This document shows positions 57,601 through 64,000 of a stretch of DNA of 64,000 nt, piece by piece (the first letter of the stretch is position 1; every line of letters begins with the position of its first letter). The stretch covers positions 7,057,759-7,121,758 of the forward strand of contig OZ038326.1 in assembly GCA_964035795.1 (NCBI GenBank). The letters run 5' to 3'. This stretch comes from Pterobdella sp. o SKG-2022 (Eukaryota; Annelida; Clitellata; Hirudinida; Piscicolidae). The notes under the pieces were generated by a model, which saw only the letters and a program-made list of their open reading frames with translations, did no database searches and was not told where the DNA came from. Position numbers and translations under genes: made by a program.

Positions 57601-58434
57601 TTCATGTCCCCATTTTATTTGTAAAGCACCAATTTTTTGAATAAAACAATGTTAGTTTTTTTAAATTACAATAGAAATTGTTCTTATAATTTCACATATA
57701 ACACCAAGCCCGCACACACACAGGACATAATGAAGTTCTGGGTGAAGACGGAGCATCTGTTCTCCCAAGGGAACCACGCCATGTTTGCCAAGAACATCAA
57801 GTCTTTCATTGATGAGGTTGGTGTATGGGGGTGGTTGATGAGGTTGCTTAATGGTTCTTTGTATTTTATAATTTAGTTTCATAATATACCTGGCTCTTTT
57901 TCAACATACCACTTTTTCACCCACCACACCACTATCAAAGGTACAAGAACCCAAGTTCATAGTCAACCTCGTTGAAATCCTTCATCAGGAAGTCTGTTAT
58001 TCCTTCAAACATTCCATATTTCCATCTCATTTCATGGCACTTTGTATCATATTGTATTCTCACACACCCACTAGTACCAGAGACAGTACACTGACTTGTG
58101 CACCATCTTGACAATCAGAGCCTTGTGCATGTCCAGGCATGCCTATGATCGGTCAGTCCCCTTCTCACTCTTGCTGTGTTTTGTAATATCTATCTTCATG
58201 TAAATGTCTATGACTTGATATAAAAAATTATTTTTGTTTTTTTATGTATGATTTTGTGACTTATAATTTCTAAATTTTTCTATCAAAATAATTCTACATG
58301 TACTATCTGATCACCAGGTGTCGTTTATATCTGCCTGAGACATTCGGCAACCAATCAGCTTTAAGATGTATGTTGGCCTTGCTGCACCTGCTTGAGAAGT
58401 TGTACTGTAACAATACTCTCATCAGAGTGGTGCG

Positions 58435-58470
<36 letters not shown>

Positions 58471-59542
58471 TTTTGGTTTGTTAGTTAAAAATGTATATAC
58501 AAAGACATTATCAAACTGGTACAATGGTTGAAACCTCCTGCAGTACTGCCAGTTGTCGAACCTAATGTTGATGCCCTGTGATGCCATCTACTTTGCAGTG
58601 GAGAAGACCTGCACTGAACTGCAGACCAAGTTCAGACCTGGCGACTTTGGCAGTGCCAAGGAGCAGTTTGAGTGCATCAAGAACTCCTACATTAAGACTG
58701 CCATGGAGAAGAAGTTGTTTGCTCTGTTGGCAGATTATGTGGACCGTTTCAGCACCAAGCAGCCATGGTTGTGGGATGGACACATGAAGTCCTCCATGCT
58801 GGCTCTGATGAGTGAGGCTGGTTGGATCTACGACTCGGTGCTCAAGCGGTTTAGACGCATGAGGACGCAGACCTGGAACACCACCACTCACAACGGTACC
58901 ATCTTCGTCAACGCCACCAACCACTGCAAACTCAACAACAACATTAACAAACCTTGCAACGCCATCGTTCGACAGATAAGCAAGGAACGAGTGAAGAAAC
59001 GATACAACAAAGATATTGATTTGACGTACAACCCTTCCAAGTCCTTGGTGCCCATTCGAAAGAAAAGAGGCAAAAGGAACCCGGAGAGAACCTCCAGAGG
59101 AAAGCGCAAGTATAAGCTGCCTCAGTACTCTGATGATGATGATGATTATGATGTGTGCAAGAGCAACAAACGCAGTGACTCCACGGACTTCGAACGCACC
59201 GACAGTGACGTCAACGACCTTGATCTGCTGGATGAGGATGACGACGACGATGATGAAGAGCTCAAAAGTGCCCCCGATGAAAACAACACTATAAAGAATG
59301 AAGCGTGTGTAGAGGTGAAGGAGGAGGGTAAGGTGGAGGAATTGGTGGGGGAGAAGAAGGGTAAAAGGGGTCGTAAAAAAGGGGACAAGAAGGTGAAGAA
59401 GGCGGAGAGTCCCGTGAACAGCTACAAAGGTCGCATGAGGACCAGGAAGTGCAAGATTGTGTATGAGGACAACAGTGACGGTGAGGAGGATGAAGTCAAA
59501 AACCACCAAGATGCTCCCATTTTCCAGCCTGCCAACCAATGA
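54656..59542 (+). CDS. Probable nuclear protein with RLF/ZNF292-like helical N-terminal region and acidic/basic tail
   Basis: Ten exons in phase (54656-54757, 54818-54972, 55031-55254, 55387-55592, 55837-55989, 57724-57816, 57941-57991, 58081-58151, 58318-58426, 58544-59542) give 720 residues. An in-frame ATG at 54614 is a possible alternative start. The first 500 residues look all-helical (LLRLRLDLLMSHNCSEYASN, YLIYLHLSHLCATGQLSKFY, LCTILTIRALCMSR, CMLALLHLLE). Hydrophobic spacing recalls the N-terminal region of the RLF/ZNF292/ZNF654 family, but no C2H2 fingers follow. The tail has nuclear-localisation-like basic clusters (IRKKRGKRNPER, GKRGRKKGDKKVKK), an AT-hook-like RGRKK, and Asp/Glu runs, which suggests a chromatin protein. 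AATAAA at 59760 is 218 bp past the stop. The family assignment is weak; the gene itself is well supported. Confidence 0.78.
56690..57030 (-). repeat. Dispersed repeat: body plus family-B terminus, reverse orientation
   Basis: GGCTGCCTTTCTGTTATAAC at 56718 onward is the reverse complement of the 45140-45240 body. TAACTGCTGTCAACCCCAG at 56970 is the family-B terminus. It lies in the intron 55990-57723 of the RLF-like gene. Confidence 0.7.
58437..58470 (+). repeat. (GT)n microsatellite next to a splice donor
   Basis: About 16 GT units begin 10 bp after the donor at 58427 (AGA|GTGGTGCGTTGTGTG). Slippage here could create or shift donor sites. Confidence 0.9.
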
Positions 59543-59759
59543 ATCTTCATGCCATTGTCTTATCATTTGTCTACACTCATCATGAGCAGTATTCGTGTTA
59601 GTGTTGTTCGATTATCGTCTCTATGTTTCATTTACACATGGTAATTGTGCCATTTATGGTATTTATCAGTATTTATACTCTGTTGAAGTTTCAATCAAAA
59701 TATACTTATTTATTGAATTTTTTCAAACAAATTTATATTACTTGTTTTATAGATATTCA

Positions 59760-59765
59760 AATAAA
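59760..59765 (+). terminator. Candidate poly(A) signal
   Basis: AATAAA, 218 bp after the stop codon of the RLF-like gene, is the first good plus-strand signal downstream. Confidence 0.5.
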
Positions 59766-61137
59766 TTATTTTTTAAAAGATTTTTTTGAGATTGTGACCT
59801 TGTGGTTTTAGTTGAATATCTGGTTTGTATAAACCTCCGCCAATTATATCTTATAAAATTTTTTATAGATTTCAATTCATAAATAAGTTTTCCCAAATTA
59901 AAAATAAATTTTATTCAGCCAAAAAATCCATAATTATTTTTATTATTTAAATAATTATTCTTAATACAAACTACAAATTAATTGTGAGAAAGGTTACGAT
60001 TTTAAATAATCGTCATCTGATTTGCTGATAATGTTAAAAAAATCAACGTCTTGGAAATATTAATCAAATGTTAGTATCAACAGAAAAATTTCTTATAAAT
60101 GTCGTGAGTAGATTTATCAGTTTAAAGTTGATGTCATATCCTAGTTTAACAAAAGTTAGTCGCCTAATTAGTGCTTCAGTTTGCATAAAACACTTTTTTA
60201 GAGCCATTCCATTGAGAAATACATGAAAAATAAGAATTCACCTTGGTTGACGGTACCATCAAAAAATTGAAAAAATATTTGTTTGAAACAAGGGCTGAAA
60301 ATAAAAGTTACAAGAATTAACAACAAAGCAAGTTATTGACTCAACTGTACAAAGCTTTCCATCAAAATAATGTCGTCTCCATAATGATTTGAGGTGTTCT
60401 TGTGAAGTACTTTGAGTTTTCGTTAATGAATCTTTGGTGTTGTTATTGAAATTAACGAGAGCTATGTTATTTCATTTTTGTATTGTTGAGCTGACTAAAC
60501 AAATAATTAAACTTCCAGGTTTCAGTGGGGGTAATGTTTCACCGTGAATAATTATAAAAACACCAAAAATGAATGCAAAAATATAGTCTGAGTCACCAAA
60601 AAGAAAATATAAACGCCTAAGTAGTAAAAAAAAGCTTCCAACTGTAAATTAATGAAAAAGTTAAATTAAATACCGAGATGTATTTATGTTGATTTTACTG
60701 TTGTGTGATCATCAATTCTGACAGGACAACATGTTGTGTAGATGCCTTTGTAGGGAAGACTGAATGAAGAAGAGGTAGGGGGAAATTGAAAGTGGGATGT
60801 TATTAGAATTGATTTAAACCATAAATATCCATTTTTTATTTGTATTTATTTGTTTTTTTACTATATTATAAAAATTAATCTTGGTTTTTAATATAAAAGT
60901 ATGATGGGATGAGGTTTTACAGAAGTTTTTGACGTAACCTTGAAAGAAAATTAATTGAAAACTTCTTGGAACAATATTCTTGTGTAGAAATAAAATTTTC
61001 GAATTTCAATAATTTTACATTAGTTTCACAGTCTAAAAGTAAATCTACACTCAAATGGATTGAAATGATCGACGCCAATAAAGGGTAGGAAAACCAGTGT
61101 TTTTATTAACTTATTGAATTCGACTTTTTTTTTAAAG
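59766..61137. other. Intergenic region or unresolved 5' part of the bHLH gene
   Basis: AT-rich sequence with no recognised exon. The bHLH exon at 61138 opens with an acceptor, so at least one upstream exon with the start codon should lie here. I could not identify it. Confidence 0.45.
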
Positions 61138-64000
61138 GAGCAAGGATGTTAGAAGACTGACGCACAACAGTGTGGAGAAGAGACGCAAGGACAAGCTGAA
61201 ACTGGCCATTGATCAGTTCAGAAGCAACCTGCCTGTCTCAGTTCTCCAACACAAAAACTGGGTGCTTATCACTTAGATTATTGGAACAAATTAAAAAATT
61301 TTAAAATTTTAGTTAGAAAAGATTCATTCAATATGAGCAAAAGTATTTAGCATATTAAGTTTTCAACATAAAAACAGACCCACCATGAAATTTTGCTGAA
61401 AGCCCTTGCATACATGAAGACCCTGGAGAAGGAAAATGAGAGTCTTGTGGACAACCTTAATGACCTCGCATCCAGTTGGATTCTTTATATTTCATTGTTT
61501 ACACTTAATTAAAATATTTCAATGTTTAGTCATATTTATTTGGACCTTGAATTCTATCAGTTTCATGTTGAATGTAAGTAGGCAATCTATACAAATTTGT
61601 TCCAAATAAATGGCTTATTCTTCTATTAATTATACTCTAGGTAGTATTAATTATTTGGGTTGACTGCTGTCAAACCCTGTTACTGGAACATGTACAGCAA
61701 TATAACCTATTATTGTTATATATTTATTCATCTTTAAATTTTTGTTGTATGTAAGCACTAGCTCAGTTTTGAATTCATACATTATGAACTAAAATTTCCT
61801 TTTTTAAAATAAAAATAAAATCTTATTAAATCATACTGCTGTACATATCCCAGTAACCGGGGTTGACAGTCATTAGCCTAAACTATTGATACCATCACAA
61901 AATAATTTATAATAAATATTAAATAAATTTTTAAAGAGGAGCTAATCACCAAGTTGAAATCCAGTCTAGAAGAAAGTCACAAAGAAATCAAAAAACTCAA
62001 AACCATCATTGAAAAACACTGTAAGTTTATATTCAATTGAAAACACTTTTGGGAGTTTATTTTATTCCATGAAGCTTTTTCTAAGATGAACTTACTTTAT
62101 TTATATTATATTATATTTATTTGTTATATTTGTACCTCCACTTGATATTGTGAGTTCATCTTATGAAAAGCTCGTGGAATGAAATAAACTCCCAAAAGTG
62201 TTTTCATTTGAATATTTACGTCTGGCTTGAAGAATTAAACTGTAAGTTTAAATTCGCTTCAATTATCTCCACTCATCTGTCAACATAACATAACTAGTTT
62301 CAAAAATTCTTTATACTTTGAAGAAATTATTTTAAAACTTTGAAGTTTTCTGCTTAAAGAATTGACTTTGTTTAAACTTTTATAAATTCAATCAATTTTT
62401 TCATTTTAGTCATATTACTACAATAATTACTTATATTACTGCTACTACAACTACTACCTTCACTAATACTACTAATACTATTTTTACTCAAAATTCTTCT
62501 ACTAGTACTATTTTTAATTTGACTACTACTGCTATTACTATTACTACTAATACTAGCTATTGTCTTTTTAGGAATAACAACGGTATTGTTATTATTACCA
62601 CTGTACTACTAATAATAATAATAACTCATATGAACCACCTTCAGACGTTTCATACCCAGGTCTAACTTCCTTAACGAACATGTGGGCTCACTGCAGATCA
62701 CTCAACAAAGCTACCCAAGTTTGTCTTGAGGGTCAAGACAACAACAAAAATAATAATAATAGTGGTGATAGTAATAATAAAAATAATAATATTCATAATA
62801 AAAGTCATAATAATATTAATGATAATAATATCAACCAAAAAAACAATAATAATGATGATCATAATGAAGAGAATAATCAAACTGATAAAAATTTCGATCA
62901 AGATCCTCACAACCGCAATAACATCACTGCCATGCCTGGTGCTGTTCCTACTAACAAAACAACATACCATACCATTGATGATGAGAATAACAACAATAAT
63001 AATATTAAAAATATTATCGATCAGAATAATAATAGAGGAAAAAATGATAATAATGAGAAAAATGTGAATAATAATAATATTGAGAATAATAATAATAATG
63101 GGAATAATAAGAATAATACTGAGAATAATAATAATAATAGCGAGAATAATAATAAAAAGAATAATGCTTTGGACGTGGTTGTGGATGGCATTAACGAGGA
63201 TACGAGTTTGGACAATAATGATGATAATCTAAAAAATAATGAAAATATAAATTTAATTAATAATAATAATGTTGATGTTGATAACAATGATAATGATATG
63301 AAACAGCGCATTTCATTTGATAATGCAGTTAATACTATTGAGAAAACTGGTGTAAGGGTTCATAACAGAATATCAGATAATAATAATACCACTAATAACA
63401 ATAGTGTTAGCAATAATAATAAAAATTATAATAGTTTAACAAACCTTCCTTCCAATATCAAAAGACCTCGAACCATAGTGGTGACGTCATTTGATAATAA
63501 TAAAAAGAGAAAAAAGAAAAGTACAACAATATTGGACCACCTAAAGAACCAACTCAGAGATATTAAGAAGGCCACTGAAAAGGATTTTTTGTATAATAAT
63601 AACAATAATAATACTGATAATAATAATAATCTTCTAACCACTCATATCACTCCACAAAACTATTTTCTGAGGAATGCTTTTCTTATAAAAGATCTCAATA
63701 GAAAAATAAATAATAATAATAATAATAATAATAGTGTTGATAATAATAATAATAACATGATTTTATGGTGTAGTGATAAAGAGCAGATAATCTCATCTGG
63801 TAGTTATAGTCTTTTGAATGCTCTTAACAATTTTAACAATACCACTAGCAATAACCAAGTAAGTCTAAACTCCTTTCAGTCAAATGATGAATTACTGAAT
63901 CAAGAATGCTTCGAAACACCAAAGATCATAAACAGTGACTCAAAGCTTGTAAATAGCTCACAAAAGATTGTGAATAACTACACAAAGACTGTAAATAATG
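61138..64000 (+). CDS. bHLH-leucine zipper transcription factor (USF-like) with a giant Asn-rich exon; both ends incomplete
   Basis: Exons 61138-61261, 61378-61474, 61937-62020 and 62645 to beyond 64000 join in phase. Exon 1 encodes the basic region and helix 1 (RRLTHNSVEKRRKDKLKLAI, DQFRSNLP). Basic-region His, Glu and Arg occupy the E-box-contacting positions (H-N-S-V-E-K-R-R). Exon 2 encodes helix 2 (HHEILLKALAYMKTLEKEN). Exon 3 extends it as a leucine zipper (ELITKLKSSLEESHKEIKKL). The arrangement most resembles USF. The final exon reads YVSYPGLTSLTNMWAHCRS and then about 430 open codons dominated by Asn, with islands such as NIKRPRTIVVTSF, NNKKRKKKSTTILDHLKNQL and SGSYSLLNALNNF. It is expected to bind E-boxes as a dimer in the nucleus. 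The start exon was not found and the 3' end is beyond the window. Confidence 0.82.
61645..61900. repeat. Family-B MITE with both inverted ends
   Basis: The left end has GGGTTGACTGCTGTC and TTACTGGAACATGTACAGCA; the right end has the inverse (TACTGCTGTACATATCCCAG, GGGGTTGACAGTCATTAG). About 55-bp inverted ends flank a 140-bp AT-rich centre. It lies in the intron 61475-61936 of the bHLH gene. Confidence 0.85.
62032..62213. repeat. Fold-back repeat directly behind a splice donor
   Basis: Left arm 62032-62096 and right arm 62151-62213 are strong inverted repeats (GAAAACACTTTTGGGAGTTT and its complement). The donor-region sequence ACTGTAAGTTTA occurs before (62018) and again after (62239) the element. 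Confidence 0.88.
62400..62644. other. Degenerate trinucleotide repeats in the bHLH intron
   Basis: (TAC)n and (ACT)n-like degenerate repeats end at the acceptor ACCTTCAG before 62645. No separate feature is seen. Confidence 0.6.

Noticed and set aside
58562..59566. 334-residue open frame on the minus strand
   Set aside because: It is the exact antisense of the last exon of the RLF-like gene, which has splice support, a basic nuclear tail and a downstream poly(A) signal.
62726..63067. 113-residue Ile/Met-rich frame at the bHLH gene
   Set aside because: It is a shifted reading of the Asn-rich exon. The acceptor at 62644 restores the phase of the zipper exon into the Asn frame instead.
63021..63641. 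Leu/Ser-rich minus-strand frames
   Set aside because: Antisense of the AAT-rich coding exon; low complexity only.

Overview
This is a piece of an animal nuclear genome. It is AT-rich, full of microsatellites, and its genes are split into many short exons by GT-AG introns. There are no operons, CRISPR arrays or prokaryotic signals. The genes (PAR-3, a large cadherin, CCT3, a cytosolic carboxypeptidase, a bHLH-zipper factor) are metazoan. Long Asn runs in coding exons, LINEs with microsatellite tails and compact introns suggest an invertebrate. A leech-like annelid or other lophotrochozoan is my guess, with low confidence.

Layout. 1-6.7 kb: no gene found, apart from an antisense CR1/L2-type LINE fragment. 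6.7-21.9 kb (+): a single-pass cadherin in about 45 exons with roughly a dozen divergent cadherin repeats. 23.2-37.8 kb (-): a PAR-3 (Pard3/Bazooka) gene whose ten exons join in phase to 956 codons. It has the N-terminal oligomerisation domain, one PDZ domain (PDZ2 type) and the aPKC site region; PDZ1 and PDZ3 are missing. Its largest intron holds a LINE fragment, a 770-bp perfect trinucleotide array and other repeats. 39.1-41.4 kb (+): a secreted-then-anchored protein with an Ig-like and a mucin-like region, family unknown. 43.2-48.8 kb (+): an AGBL2/3-type cytosolic carboxypeptidase (877 aa). 49.2-54.5 kb (-): CCT3, the gamma subunit of the TRiC chaperonin (17 exons, 543 aa). 54.7-59.5 kb (+): a probable nuclear protein with weak RLF/ZNF292-like helical character, head-to-head with CCT3. 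61.1-64 kb (+): a USF-like bHLH-leucine-zipper protein whose last visible exon is a very long Asn-rich frame running off the window.

Common themes. Two genes bear on cell adhesion and polarity (cadherin, PAR-3) and two on the tubulin cytoskeleton (CCT folds tubulin; AGBL enzymes trim its tails). I see no evidence that they are co-regulated. Introns carry several families of fold-back (MITE-like) repeats, a tRNA-derived SINE and at least three kinds of LINE debris. The main finding is the reduced domain set of PAR-3, because splice phases and exon placement leave no room for the other two PDZ domains at this locus.
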